NCBI GenBank assembly: GCA_032622095.1
Contig: CP136061.1
Span: forward strand, 23,004,991 to 23,068,990
From: Siphonodentalium dalli
Taxonomy: Eukaryota > Mollusca > Scaphopoda > Gadilida > Siphonodentaliidae
DNA length: 64,000 bases
Direction of reading: 5' to 3'
Part shown: positions 37,132 to 51,500 of the stretch, piece after piece
How positions within the stretch are numbered: the first letter of the stretch is position 1
How the letters are laid out: the number at the start of each line of letters is the position of its first letter
Notes under the pieces: model-generated
What the model was told of the DNA's origin: nothing
Databases searched by the model: none
What the model saw: only the letters and a program-made list of their open reading frames with translations
Translations under genes and position numbers: made by a program

Positions 37132-40100
37132 CGAAGGATTTATGGCTCAAACCTCGAGATTCATGAATACAACTCAGGGATTTATGACTTTTTCGAAGGA
37201 TTTATGGTTCTAACCCAGAGATTCACGAATAGAACTCAGGGATTTATGACTTTTTCGAAGGATTTATGGTTCTAACCCAGAGATTCATGAATAGAACTCA
37301 GGGATTTATGACTTTTTCGAAGGATTTATGGTTCTAACCCAGAGATTCATGAATAGAACTCAGGGATTTATGACTTTTTCGAAGGATTTATGGCTTTAAC
37401 CCCGAGATTCATGACTACAACTCAGGGATTTATGACTTTTTCGAAGGATTTATGGTTCTAACCCAGAGATTCATGAATACAACTCAGGGATTTATGACTT
37501 TTTCGAAGGATTTGTGGCTCTAACCCAGAGATTCATTATTACAACTCAGGGATTTATGACTTTTTCGAAGGATTTGTGGCTCTAACCCAGAGATTCATGA
37601 ATACAACGCAGGGATTTATGACTTTTTCGAAGGATTTGTGGCTCTAACCCAGAGATTCATGAATACAACGCAAGGATTTATGACATTTTCGAAGGATTTA
37701 TGGCTCTAACCCCGAGATTCATGACTACAACTCAGGGATTTATGACTTTTTCGAAGGATTTATGGTTCTAACCCAGAGATTCATGAATAGAACTCAGGGA
37801 TTTATGACTTTTTCGAAGGATTTATGGTTCTAACCCAGAGATTAATGAATAGAACTGAGGGATTTATGACTTTTTCGAAGGATTTATGGTTCTAACCCAG
37901 AGATTCATGAATACAACGCAGGGATTTATGACTTTTTCGAAGGATTTGTGGCTCTAACCCAGAGATTCGTGAATACAACGCAAGGATTTATGACCTTTTC
38001 GAAGGATTTATGGCTCTAACCCCGAGATTCATGACTACAACTCAGGGATTTATGACTTTTTCGAAGGATTTATGGTTCTAACCCAGAGATTCATGAATAG
38101 AACTCAGGGATTTATGACTTTTTCGAAGGATTTATGGTTCTAACCCAGAGATTCATGAATAGAACTCAGGGATTTATGACTTTTTCGAAGGATTTATGGC
38201 TTTAACCCCGAGATTCATGACTACAACTCGGGGATTTATGACTTTTTCGAAGGATTTATGGTTCTAACCCAGAGATTCATGAATACAACTCAGGGATTTA
38301 TGACTTTTTCGAAGGATTTGTGGCTCTAACCCAGAGATTCATGAATACAACGCAGGGATTTATGACTTTTTCGAAGGATTTATGGCTCTAACCCAGAGAT
38401 TCATGAATACAACGCAAGGATTTATGACTTTTTCGAAGGATTTATGGCTCAAACCCCGAGATTCATGACTACAACTCAGGGATTTATGACTTTTTTGAAG
38501 GATTTATGGTTCTAACCCAGAGATTCACGAATAGAACTCAGGGATTTATGACTTTTTCGAAGGATTTATGGTTCTAACCCAGAGATTCATGAATAGAACT
38601 CAGGGATTTATGACTTTTTCGAAGGATTTATGGTTCTAACCCAGAGATTCATGAATAGAACTCAGGGATTTATGACTTTTTCGAAGGATTTATGGCTTTT
38701 ACCCCGAGATTCATGACTACAACTCAGGGATTTATGACTTTTTCGATGGATTTATGGTTCTAACCCAGAGATTCATTAATACAACTCAGGGATTTATGAC
38801 TTTTTCGAAGGATTTGTGGCTCTAACCCAGAGATTCATGATTACAACTCAGGGATTTATGACTTTTTCGAAGGATTTGTGGCTCTAACCCAGAGATTCAT
38901 GAATACAACGCAAGGATTTATGACCTTTTCGAAGGATTTATGGCTCTAACCCCAAGATTCATGACTACAACTCAGGGATTTATGACTTTTTCGAAGGATT
39001 TATGGTTCTAACCCAGAGATTCATGAATAGAACTCAGGGATTTATGACTTTTTCGAAGGATTTATGGTTCTAACCCAGAGATTCATGAATAGAACTCAGG
39101 GATTTATGACTTTTTCGAAGGATTTATGGTTCTAACCCAGAGATTCATGAATAGAACTCAGGGATTTATGACTTTTTCGAAGGATTTATGGCTCTAACCC
39201 AGAGATTCATGACTACAACTCAGGGATTTATGACTTTTTCGAAGGATTTATGGTTCTAACCCAGAGATTCATGAATACAACTCAGGGATTTATGACTTTT
39301 TCGAAGGATTTGTGGCTCTAACCCAGAGATTCATGATTACAACTCAGGGATTTATGACTTTTTCGAAGGATTTGTGGCTCTAACCCAGAGATTCATGAAT
39401 ACAACTCAGGGATTTATGACGTTTCGAAGGATTTATGGCTCAAACCCCGAGATTCATGACTACAACTCAGGGATTTATGACTTTTTTGAAGGATTTATGG
39501 TTCTAACCCAGAGATTCACGAATAGAACTCAGGGATTTATGACTTTTTCGAAGGATTTATGGTTCTAACCCAGAGATTCATGAATAGAACTCAGGGATTT
39601 ATGACTTTTTCGAAGGATTTATGGTTCTAACCCAGAGATTCATGAATAGAACTCAGGGATTTATGACTTTTTCGAAGGATTTATGGCTTTAACCCCGAGA
39701 TTCATGACTACAACTCAGGGATTTATGACTTTTTCGAAGGATTTATGGTTCTAACCCAGAGATTCATGAATACAACTCAGGGATTTATGACTTTTTCGAA
39801 GGATTTATGGTTCTAACCCAGAGATTCATGAATAGAACTCATGGATTTATGACTTTTTCGAAGGATTTATGGCTTTAACCCCGAGATTCATGACTACAAC
39901 TCAGGGATTTATGACTTTTTCGAAGGATTTATGGTTCTAACCCAGAGATTCAAGAATACAACTCAGGGATTTATGACTTTTTCGAAGGATTTGTGGCTCT
40001 AACCCAGAGATTCATGATTACAACTCAGGGATTTATGACTTTTTCGAAGGATTTGTGGCTCTAACCCAGAGATTCATGAATACAACGCAAGGATTTATGA

Positions 40101-40602
40101 CCTTTTCGAAGGATTTATTGCTCTAACCCCAAGATTCATGACTACAACTCAGGGATTTGTGACTTTTTCGAAGGATTTATGGTTCTAACCCAGAGATTCA
40201 TGAATAGAACTCAGGGATTTATGACTTTTTCGAAGGATTTATGGTTCTAACCCAGAGATTCATGAATAGAACTCAGGGATTTATGACTTTTTCGAAGGAT
40301 TTATGGTTCTAACCCAGAGATTCATGAATAGAACTCAGGGATTTATGACTTTTTCGAAGGATTTATGGCTTTAACCCCGAGATTCATGACTACAACTCAG
40401 GGATTTATGACTTTTTCGAAGGATTTATGGTTCTAACCCAGAGATTCATGAATACAACTCAGGGATTTATGACTTTTTCGAAGGATTTATGGTTCTAACC
40501 CAGAGATTCATGAATACAACTCAGGGATTTATGACTTTTTCGAAGGATTTGTGGCTCTAACCCAGAGATTCATGATTACAACTCAGGGATTTATGACTTT
40601 TT
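37071..40602 (+). repeat. Domain IV unit (57 monomers, 3,532 bp)
   Basis: It is bounded by CTCAAACCTCGAG landmarks at 37,071 and 40,603. The same 3,532-bp offset reappears at the right end of the window (58,029/61,561 and 59,099/62,631). So the 57-monomer unit is a recurrent HOR form and was not produced by a single event. Confidence 0.8.
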
Positions 40603-40663
40603 CGAAGGATTTGTGGCTCTAACCCAGAGATTCGTGAATACAACTCTGGGATTTATGACTTTT
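39364..40663 (+). repeat. Landmark pair 2 of 61-bp monomers
   Basis: The monomers are 39,364-39,424 (GACGTTTCG) and 40,603-40,663. The second is deviant, with CGTGAATAC and AACTCTGGG. Spacing is 1,239 bp. Confidence 0.88.
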
Positions 40664-41717
40664 CGAAGGATTTATGGCTCAAACCTCGAGATTCATGAAT
40701 ACAACTCAGGGATTTATGACTTTTTCGAAGGATTTATGGTTCTAACCCAGAGATTCACGAATAGAACTCAGGGATTTATGACTTTTTCGAAGGATTTATG
40801 GTTCTAATCCAGAGATTCATGAATAGAACTAAGGGATTTATGACTTTTTCGAAGGATTTATGGTTCTAACCCAGAGATTCATGAATAGAACTCAGGGATT
40901 TATGACTTTTTCGAAGGATTTATGGCTTTAACCCCGAGATTCATGACTACAACTCAGGGATTTATGACTTTTTCGAAGGATTTATGGTTCTAACCCAGAG
41001 ATTCATGAATACAACTCCGGGATTTATGACTTTTTCGAAGGATTTGTGGCTCTAACCCAGAGATTCATTATTACAACTCAGGGATTTATGACTTTTTCGA
41101 AGGATTTGTGGCTCTAACCCAGAGATTCATGAATACAACGCAGGGATTTATGACTTTTTCGAAGGATTTGTGGCTCTAACCCAGAGATTCATGAATACAA
41201 CGCAAGGATTTATGACATTTTCGAAGGATTTATGGCTCTAACCCCGAGATTCATGACTACAACTCAGGGATTTATAACTTTTTCGAAGGATTTATGGTTC
41301 TAACCCAGAGATTCATGAATAGAACTCAGGGATTTATGACTTTTTCGAAGGATTTATGGTTCTAACCCAGAGATTAATGAATAGAACTCAGGGATTTATG
41401 ACTTTTTCGAAGGATTTATGGTTCTAACCCAGAGATTCATGAATACAACGCAGGGATTTATGACTTTTTCGAAGGATTTGTGGCTCTAACCCAGAGATTC
41501 GTGAATACAACGCAAGGATTTATGACCTTTTCGAAGGATTTATGGCTCTAACCCCAAGATTCATGACTACAACTCAGGGATTTATGACTTTTTCGAAGGA
41601 TTTATGGTTCTAACCCAGAGATTCATGAATAGAACTCAGGGATTTATGACTTTTTCGAAGGATTTATGGTTCTAACCCAGAGATTCATGAATAGAACTCT
41701 GGGATTTATGACTTTTT

Positions 41718-41780
41718 CGAAGGATTTATGGCTTTTACCCCCGAGATTCATGACTACAACTCAGGGATTTATGACTTTTT
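41718..41780 (+). repeat. 63-bp monomer (C5 run)
   Basis: CGAAGG positions 41,718 and 41,781 are 63 bp apart. The extra base is a C: CTTTTACCCCCGAG, against CTTTTACCCCGAG in related copies. It is one of only two insertions seen in the window. Confidence 0.9.
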
Positions 41781-42772
41781 CGAAGGATTTATGGTTCTAA
41801 CCCAGAGATTCATGAATACAACTCAGGGATTTATGACTTTTTCGAAGGATTTGTGGCTCTAACCCAGAGATTCATGAATACAACGCAGGGATTTATGACT
41901 TTTTCGAAGGATTTATGGCTCTAACCCAGAGATTCATGAATACAACGCAAGGATTTATGACTTTTTCGAAGGATTTATGGCTCAAACCCCGAAATTCATG
42001 ACTACAACTCAGGGATTTATGACGTTTTTGAAGGATTTATGGTTCTAACCCAGAGATTCACGAATAGAACTCAGGGATTTATGACATTTTCGAAGGATTT
42101 ATGGTTCTAACCCAGAGATTCATGAATAGAACTCAGGGATTTATGACTTTTTCGAAGGATTTATGGTTCTAACCCAGAGATTCATGAATAGAACTCAGGG
42201 ATTTATGACTTTTTCGAAGGATTTATGGCTTTAACCCCGAGATTCATGACTACAACTCAGGGATTTATGACTTTTTCGAAGGATTTATGGTTCTAACCCA
42301 GAGATTCATGAATACAACTCAGGGATTTATGACTTTTTCGAAGGATTTGTGGCTCTAACCCAGAGATTCATGATTACAACTCAGGGATTTATGACTTTTT
42401 CGAAGGATTTGTGGCTCTAACCCAGAGATTCATGAATACAACGCAAGGATTTATGACCTTTTCGAAGGATTTATGGCTCTAACCCCAAGATTCATGACTA
42501 CAACTCAGGGATTTATGACTTTTTCGAAGGATTTATGGTTCTAACCCAGAGATTCATGAATAGAACTCAGGGATTTATGACTTTTTCGAAGGATTTATGG
42601 TTCTAACCCAGAGATTCATGAATAGAACTCAGGGATTTATGACTTTTTCGAAGGATTTATGGTTCTAACCCAGAGATTCATGAATACAACTCAGGGATTT
42701 ATGACTTTTTTGAAGGATTTGTGGCTCTAACCCAGAGAATCATGATTACAACTCAGGGATTTATGACTTTTT

Positions 42773-42833
42773 CGAAGGATTTGTGGCTCTAACCCAGAGA
42801 TTCATGAATACAACTCAGGGATTTATGACTTTT
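42773..42833 (+). repeat. Unpaired 61-bp monomer in domain IV
   Basis: T4-tract monomer followed by CTCAAACCCC and a CACGAATAG monomer, as at 33,105. It has no 61-bp partner 1,239 bp away. The preceding monomer has the private change GAGAATCATG. The surrounding 41.6-43.1 kb closely resembles 31.9-33.4 kb. Confidence 0.85.
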
Positions 42834-43577
42834 CGAAGGATTTATGGCTCAAACCCCGAGATTCATGACTACAACTCAGGGATTTATGACTTTTTCGAAG
42901 GATTTATGGTTCTAACCCAGAGATTCACGAATAGAACTCAGGGATTTATGACTTTTTCGAAGGATTTATGGTTCTAACCCAGAGATTCATGAATAGAACT
43001 CAGGGATTTATGACTTTTTCGAAGGATTTATGGTTCTAACCCAGAGATTCATGAATAGAACTCAGGGATTTATGACTTTTTCGAAGGATTTATGGCTTTA
43101 ACCCCGAGATTCATGACTACAACTCAGGGATTTATGACTTTTTCGAAGGATTTGTGGCTCTAACCCAGAGATTCATGATTACAACTCAGGGATTTATGAC
43201 TTTTTCGAAGGATTTATGGTTCTAACCCAGAGATTCATGAATACAACGCAGGGATTTATGACTTTTTCGAAGGATTTGTGGCTCTAACCCAGAGATTCGT
43301 GAATACAACGCAAGGATTTATGACCTTTTCGAAGGATTTATGGCTCTAACCCCGAGATTCATGACTACAACTCAGGGATTTATGACTTTTTCGAAGGATT
43401 TATGGTTCTAACCCAGAGATTCATGAATAGAACTCAGGGATTTATGACTTTTTCGAAGGATTTATGGTTCTAACCCAGAGATTCATGAATAGAACTCAGG
43501 GATTTATGACTTTTTCGAAGGATTTATGGTTCTAACCCAGAGATTCATGAATAGAACTCAGGGATTTATGACTTTTT

Positions 43578-43640
43578 CGAAGGATTTATGGCTTTAACCC
43601 CCGAGATTCATGACTACAACTCAGGGATTTATGACTTTTT
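43578..43640 (+). repeat. 63-bp monomer (C5 run)
   Basis: CGAAGG positions 43,578 and 43,641 are 63 bp apart. The extra C is in CTTTAACCCCCGAG. The base context differs from the other 63-bp monomer (TTTAAC against TTTTAC), so it is probably a separate event. Confidence 0.9.
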
Positions 43641-45252
43641 CGAAGGATTTGTGGCTCTAACCCAGAGATTCATGAATACAACGCAGGGATTTATGACTTT
43701 TTCGAAGGATTTATGGCTCTAACCCAGAGATTCGTGAATACAACGCAAGGATTTATAACTTTTTCGAAGGATTTATGGCTCAAACCCCGAGATTCATGAC
43801 TACAACTCAGGGATTTATGACTTTTTTGAAGGATTTATGGTTCTAATCCAGAGATTCACGAATAGAACTCAGGGATTTATGACTTTTTCGAAGGATTTAT
43901 GGTTCTAACCCAGAGATTCATGAATAGAACTCAGGGATTTATGACTTTTTCGAAGGATTTATGGTTCTAACCCAGAGATTAATGAATAGAACTCAGGGAT
44001 TTATGACTTTTTCGAAGGATTTATGGCTTTAACCCCGAGATTCATGACTACAACTCAGGGATTTATGACTTTTTCGAAGGATTTATGGTTCTAACCCAGA
44101 GATTCATGAATACAACTCAGGGATTTATGACTTTTTCGAAGGATTTGTGGCTCTAACCCAGAGATTCATGATTACAACTCAGGGATTTATGACTTTTTCG
44201 AAGGATTTGTGGCTCTAACCCAGAGATTCATAAATACAACGCAAGGATTTATGACCTTTTCGAAGGATTTATGGCTCTAACCCCAAGATTCATGACTACA
44301 ACTCAGGGATTTATGACTTTTTCGAAGGATTTATGGTTCTAACCCAGAGATTCATGAATAGAACTCAGGGATTTATGACTTTTTCGAAGGATTTATGGTT
44401 CTAACCCAGAGATTCATGAATAGAACTCAGGGATTTATGACTTTTTCGAAGGATTTATGGTTCTAACCCAGAGATTCATGAATAGAACTCAGGGATTTAT
44501 GACTTTTTCGAAGGATTTATGGCTTTAACCCCGAGATTCATGACTACAACTCAGGGATTTATGACTTTTTCGAAGGATTTATGGTTCTAACCCAGAGATT
44601 CATGAATACAACTCAGGGATTTATGACTTTTTCGAAGGATTTATGGTTCTAACCCAGAGATTCATGAATACAACTCAGGGATTTATGACTTTTTCGAAGG
44701 ATTTGTGGCTCTAACCCAGAGATTCATGATTACAACTCAGGGATTTATGACTTTTTCGAAGGATTTGTGGCTCTAACCCAGAGATTCATGAATACAACGC
44801 AAGGATTTATGACCTTTTCGAAGGATTTATGGCTCTAACCCCAAGATTCATGACTACAACTCAGGGATTTATGACTTTTTCGAAGGATTTATGGTTCTAA
44901 CCCAGAGATTCATGAATAGAACTCAGGGATTTATGACTTTTTCGAAGGATTTATGGTTCTAACCCAGATATTCATGAATAGAACTCAGGGATTTATGACT
45001 TTTTCGAAGGATTTATGGTTCTAACCCAGAGATTCATGAATAGAACTCAGGGATTTATGACTTTTTCGAAGGATTTATGGCTTTAACCCCGAGATTCATG
45101 ACTACAACTCAGGGATTTATGACTTTTTCGAAGGATTTATGGTTCTAACCCAGAGATTCATGAATACAACTCAGGGATTTATGACTTTTTCGAAGGATTT
45201 GTGGCTCTAACCCAGAGATTCATGATTACAACTCAGGGATTTATGACTTTTT

Positions 45253-46552
45253 CGAAGGATTTGTAGCTCTAACCCAGAGATTCATGAATACAACTCAGGG
45301 ATTTATGACGTTTCGAAGGATTTATGGCTCAAACCCCGAGATTCATGACTACAACTCAGGGATTTATGACTTTTTTGAAGGATTTATGGTTCTAACCCAG
45401 AGATTCACGAATAGAACTCAGGGATTTATGACTTTTTCGAAGGATTTATGGTTCTAACCCAGAGATTCATGAATAGAACTCAGGGATTTATGACTTTTTC
45501 GAAGGATTTATGGTTCTAACCCAGAGATTCATGAATAGAACTCAGGGATTTATGACTTTTTCGAAGGATTTATGGCTTTAACCCCGAGATTCATGACTAC
45601 AACTCAGGGATTTATGACTTTTTCGAAGGATTTATGGTTCTAACCCAGAGATTCATGAATACAACTCAGGGATTTATAACTTTTTCGAAGGATTTATGGT
45701 TCTAACCCAGAGATTCATGAATAGAACTCATGGATTTATGACTTTTTCGAAGGATTTATGGCTTTAACCCCGAGATTCATGACTACAACTCAGGGATTTA
45801 TGACTTTTTCGAAGGATTTATGGTTCTAACCCAGAGATTCAAGAATACAACTCAGGGATTTATGACTTTTTCGAAGGATTTGTGGCTCTAACCCAGAGAT
45901 TCATGATTACAACTCAGGGATTTATGACTTTTTCGAAGGATTTGTGGCTCTAACCCAGAGATTCATGAATACAACGCAAGGATTTATGACCTTTTCGAAG
46001 GATTTATGGCTCTAACCCCAAGATTCATGACTACAACTCAGGGATTTATGACTTTTTCGAAGGATTTATGGTTCTAACCCAGAGATTCATGAATAGAACT
46101 CAGGGATTTATGACTTTTTCGAAGGATTTATGGTTCTAACCCAGAGATTCATGAATAGAACTCAGGGATTTATGACTTTTTCGAAGGATTTATGGTTCTA
46201 ACCCAGAGATTCATGAATAGAACTCAGGGATTTATGACTTTTTCGAAGGATTTATGGCTTTAACCCCGAGATTCATGACTACAACTCAGGGATTTATGAC
46301 TTTTTCGAAGGATTTATGGTTCTAACCCAGAGATTCATGAATACAACTCAGGGATTTATGACTTTTTCGAAGGATTTATGGTTCTAACCCAGAGATTCAT
46401 GAATACAACTCAGGGATTTATGACTTTTTCGAAGGATTTGTGGCTCTAACCCAGAGATTCATGATTACAACTCAGGGATTTATGACTTTTTCGAAGGATT
46501 TGTGGCTCTAACCCAGAGATTCATGAATACAACTCAGGGATTTATGACTTTT
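45253..46552 (+). repeat. Landmark pair 3 of 61-bp monomers
   Basis: The monomers are 45,253-45,313 (GTAGCTCT, GACGTTTCG) and 46,492-46,552. Spacing is 1,239 bp. The GTAG variant is shared with pairs 1 and 4, which groups these three. Confidence 0.88.
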
Positions 46553-48535
46553 CGAAGGATTTATGGCTCAAACCTCGAGATTCATGAATACAACTCAGGG
46601 ATTTATGACTTTTTCGAAGGATTTATGGTTCTAACCCAGAGATTCACGAATAGAACTCAGGGATTTATGACTTTTTCGAAGGATTTATGGTTCTAACCCA
46701 GAGATTCATGAATAGAACTCAGGGATTTATGACTTTTTCGAAGGATTTATGGTTCTAACCCAGAGATTCATGAATAGAACTCAGGGATTTATGACTTTTT
46801 CGAAGGATTTATGGCTTTAACCCCGAGATTCATGACTACAACTCAGGGATTTATGACTTTTTCGAAGGATTTATGGTTCTAACCCAGAGATTCATGAATA
46901 CAACTCAGGGATTTATGACTTTTTCGAAGGATTTGTGGCTCTAACCCAGAGATTCATTATTACAACTCAGGGATTTATGACTTTTTCGAAGGATTTGTGG
47001 CTCTAACCCAGAGATTCATGAATACAAAGCAGGGATTTATGACTTTTTCGAAGGATTTGTGGCTCTAACCCAGAGATTCATGAATACAACGCAAGGATTT
47101 ATGACTTTTTCGAAGGATTTATGGCTTTAACCCCGAGATTCATGACTACAACTCAGGGATTTATGACTTTTTCGAAGGATTTATGGTTCTAACCCAGAGA
47201 TTCATGAATACAACTCAGGGATTTATGACTTTTTCGAAGGATTTGTGGCTCTAACCCAGAGATTCATGATTACAACTCAGGGATTTATGACTTTTTCGAA
47301 GGATTTGTAGCTCTAACCCAGAGATTCATGAATACAACTCAGGGATTTATGACGTTTCGAAGGATTTATGGCTCAAACCCCGAGATTCATGACTACAACT
47401 CAGGGATTTATGACTTTTTTGAAGGATTTATGGTTCTAACCCAGAGATTCACGAATAGAACTCAGGGATTTATGACTTTTTCGAAGGATTTATGGTTCTA
47501 ACCCAGAGATTCATGAATAGAACTCAGGGATTTATGACTTTTTCGAAGGATTTATGGTTCTAACCCAGAGATTCATGAATAGAACTCAGGGATTTATGAC
47601 TTTTTCGAAGGATTTATGGCTTTAACCCCGAGATTCATGACTACAACTCAGGGATTTATGACTTTTTCGAAGGATTTATGGTTCTAACCCAGAGATTCAT
47701 GAATACAACTCAGGGATTTATGACTTTTTCGAAGGATTTATGGTTCTAACCCAGAGATTCATGAATAGAACTCATGGATTTATGACTTTTTCGAAGGATT
47801 TATGGCTTTAACCCCGAGATTCATGACTACAACTCAGGGATTTATGACTTTTTCGAAGGATTTATGGTTCTAACCCAGAGATTCAAGAATACAACTCAGG
47901 GATTTATGACTTTTTCGAAGGATTTGTGGCTCTAACCCAGAGATTCATGATTACAACTCAGGGATTTATGACTTTTTCGAAGGATTTGTGGCTCTAACCC
48001 AGAGATTCATGAATACAACGCAAGGATTTATGACCTTTTCGAAGGATTTATGGCTCTAACCCCAAGATTCATGACTACAACTCAGGGATTTATGACTTTT
48101 TCGAAGGATTTATGGTTCTAACCCAGAGATTCATGAATAGAACTCAGGGATTTATGACTTTTTCGAAGGATTTATGGTTCTAACCCAGAGATTCATGAAT
48201 AGAACTCAGGGATTTATGACTTTTTCGAAGGATTTATGGTTCTAACCCAGAGATTCATGAATAGAACTCAGGGATTTATGACTTTTTCGAAGGATTTATG
48301 GCTTTAACCCCGAGATTCATGACTACAACTCAGGGATTTATGACTTTTTCGAAGGATTTATGGTTCTAACCCAGAGATTCATGAATACAACTCAGGGATT
48401 TATGACTTTTTCGAAGGATTTATGGTTCTAACCCAGAGATTCATGAATACAACTCAGGGATTTATGACTTTTTCGAAGGATTTGTGGCTCTAACCCAGAG
48501 ATTCATGATTACAACTCAGGGATTTATGACTTTTT
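46492..48535 (+). repeat. Domain IV short unit (33 monomers, 2,044 bp)
   Basis: The shortest interval between CTCAAACCTCGAG landmarks. CAAGAATAC near 45,839 recurs near 47,884, again about 2,045 bp on, so this is a local tandem duplication of 33 monomers that includes a whole landmark pair. Confidence 0.8.
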
Positions 48536-48596
48536 CGAAGGATTTGTGGCTCTAACCCAGAGATTCATGAATACAACTCAGGGATTTATGACTTTT
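47297..48596 (+). repeat. Landmark pair 4 of 61-bp monomers
   Basis: The monomers are 47,297-47,357 (GTAGCTCT, GACGTTTCG) and 48,536-48,596, spaced 1,239 bp. The first is 2,044 bp after that of pair 3. Confidence 0.88.
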
Positions 48597-51500
48597 CGAA
48601 GGATTTATGGCTCAAACCTCGAGATTCATGAATACAACTCAGGGATTTATGACTTTTTCGAAGGATTTATGGTTCTAACCCAGAGATTCACGAATAGAAC
48701 TCAGGGATTTATGACTTTTTCGAAGGATTTATGGTTCTAACCCAGAGATTCATGAATAGAACTCAGGGATTTATGACTTTTTCGAAGGATTTATGGTTCT
48801 AACCCAGAGATTCATGAATAGAACTCAGGGATTTATGACTTTTTCGAAGGATTTATGGCTTTAACCCCGAGATTCATGACTACAACTCAGGGATTTATGA
48901 CTTTTTCGAAGGATTTATGGTTCTAACCCAGAGATTCATGAATACAACTCAGGGATTTATGACTTTTTCGAAGGATTTGTGGCTCTAACCCAGAGATTCA
49001 TTATTACAACTCAGGGATTTATGACTTTTTCGAAGGATTTGTGGCTCTAACCCAGAGATTCATGAATACAACGCAGGGATTTATGACTTTTTCGAAGGAT
49101 TTGTGGCTCTAACCCAGAGATTCATGAATACAACGCAAGGATTTATGACATTTTCGAAGGATTTATGGCTCTAACCCCGAGATTCATGACTACAACTCAG
49201 GGATTTATGACTTTTTCGAAGGATTTATGGTTCTAACCCAGAGATTCATGAATAGAACTCAGGGATTTATGACTTTTTCGAAGGATTTATGGTTCTAACC
49301 CAGAGATTAATGAATAGAACTCAGGGATTTATGACTTTTTCGAAGGATTTATGGTTCTAACCCAGAGATTCATGAATACAACGCAGGGATTTATGACTTT
49401 TTCGAAGGATTTGTGGCTCTAACCCAGAGATTCGTGAATACAACGCAAGGATTTATGACCTTTTCGAAGGATTTATGGCTCTAACCCCGAGATTCATGAC
49501 TACAACTCAGGGATTTATGACTTTTTCGAAGGATTTATGGTTCTAACCCAGAGATTCATGAATAGAACTCAGGGATTTATGACTTTTTCGAAGGATTTAT
49601 GGTTCTAACCCAGAGATTCATGAATAGAACTCAGGGATTTATGACTTTTTCGAAGGATTTATGGCTTTAACCCCGACATTCATGACTACAACTCGGGGAT
49701 TTATGACTTTTTCGAAGGATTTATGGTTCTAACCCAGAGATTCATGAATACAACTCAGGGATTTATGACTTTTTCGAAGGATTTGTGGCTCTAACCCAGA
49801 GATTCATGAATACAACGCAGGGATTTATGACTTTTTCGAAGGATTTATGGCTCTAACCCAGAGATTCATGAATACAACGCAAGGATTTATGACTTTTTCG
49901 AAGGATTTATGGCTCAAACCCCGAGATTCATGACTACAACTCAGGGATTTATGACTTTTTTGAAGGATTTATGGTTCTAACCCAGAGATTCACGAATAGA
50001 ACTCAGGGATTTATGACTTTTTCGAAGGATTTATGGTTCTAACCCAGAGATTCATGAATAGAACTCAGGGATTTATGACTTTTTCGAAGGATTTATGGTT
50101 CTAACCCAGAGATTCATGAATAGAACTCAGGGATTTATGACTTTTTCGAAGGATTTATGGCTTTTACCCCGAGATTCATGACTACAACTCAGGGATTTAT
50201 GACTTTTTCGATGGATTTATGGTTCTAACCCAGAGATTCATTAATACAACTCAGGGATTTATGACTTTTTCGAAGGATTTGTGGCTCTAACCCAGAGATT
50301 CATGATTACAACTCAGGGATTTATGACTTTTTCGAAGGATTTGTGGCTCTAACCCAAAGATTCATGAATACAACGCAAGGATTTATGACCTTTTCGAAGG
50401 ATTTATGGCTCTAACCCCAAGATTCATGACTACAACTCAGGGATTTATGACTTTTTCGAAGGATTTATGGCTCAAACCTCGAGATTCATGAATACAACTC
50501 AGGGATTTATGACTTTTTCGAAGGATTTATGGTTCTAACCCAGAGATTCACGAATAGAACTCAGGGATTTATGACTTTTTCGAAGGATTTATGGTTCTAA
50601 CCCAGAGATTCATGAATAGAACTCAGGGATTTATGACTTTTTCGAAGGATTTATGGTTCTAACCCAGAGATTCATGAATAGAACTCAGGGATTTATGACT
50701 TTTTCGAAGGATTTATGGTTCTAACCCAGATATTCATGAATAGAACTCAGGGATTTATGACTTTTTCGAAGGATTTATGGCTTTAACCCCGAGATTCATG
50801 ACTACAACTCAGGGATTTATGACTTTTTCGCAGGATTTATGGTTCTAACCCAGAGATTCATGAATACAACTCAGGGATTTATGACTTTTTCGAAGGATTT
50901 ACGGTTCTAACCCAGAGATTCATGAATACAACTCAGGGATTTATGACTTTTTCGAAGGATTTGTGGCTCTAACCCAGAGATTCATGATTACAACTCAGGG
51001 ATTTATGACTTTTTCGAAGGATTTGTGGCTCTAACCCAGAGATTCATGAATACAACGCAAGGATTTATGACCTTTTCGAAGGATTTATGGCTCTAACCCC
51101 AAGATTCATGACTACAACTCAGGGATTTATGACTTTTTCGAAGGATTTATGGTTCTAACCCAGAGATTCATGAATAGAACTCAGGGATTTATGACTTTTT
51201 CGAAGGATTTATGGTTCTAACCCAGAGATTCATGAATAGAACTCAGGGATTTATGACTTTTTCGAAGGATTTATGGTTCTAACCCAGAGATTCATGAATA
51301 GAACTCAGGGATTTATGACTTTTTCGAAGGATTTATGGCTTTAACCCCGAGATTCATGACTACAACTCAGGGATTTATGACTTTTTCGAAGGATTTATGG
51401 TTCTAACCCAGAGATTCATGAATACAACTCAGGGATTTATGACTTTTTCGAAGGATTTATGGTTCTAACCCAGAGATTCATGAATACAACTCAGGGATTT

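Larger units (their letters stand above)
40603..46491 (+). repeat. Domain IV unit (95 monomers, 5,889 bp)
   Basis: It contains an unpaired 61-bp landmark at 42,773 and both 63-bp monomers (41,718 and 43,578). The net length of -1 bp equals three 61-bp monomers (40,603, 42,773, 45,253) and two 63-bp ones, so the count is fully explained. The stretch around 41.6-43.1 kb resembles 31.9-33.4 kb (CTTTTACCCC, GAAATTCATG, GACGTTTTTGAAGG). Confidence 0.8.
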
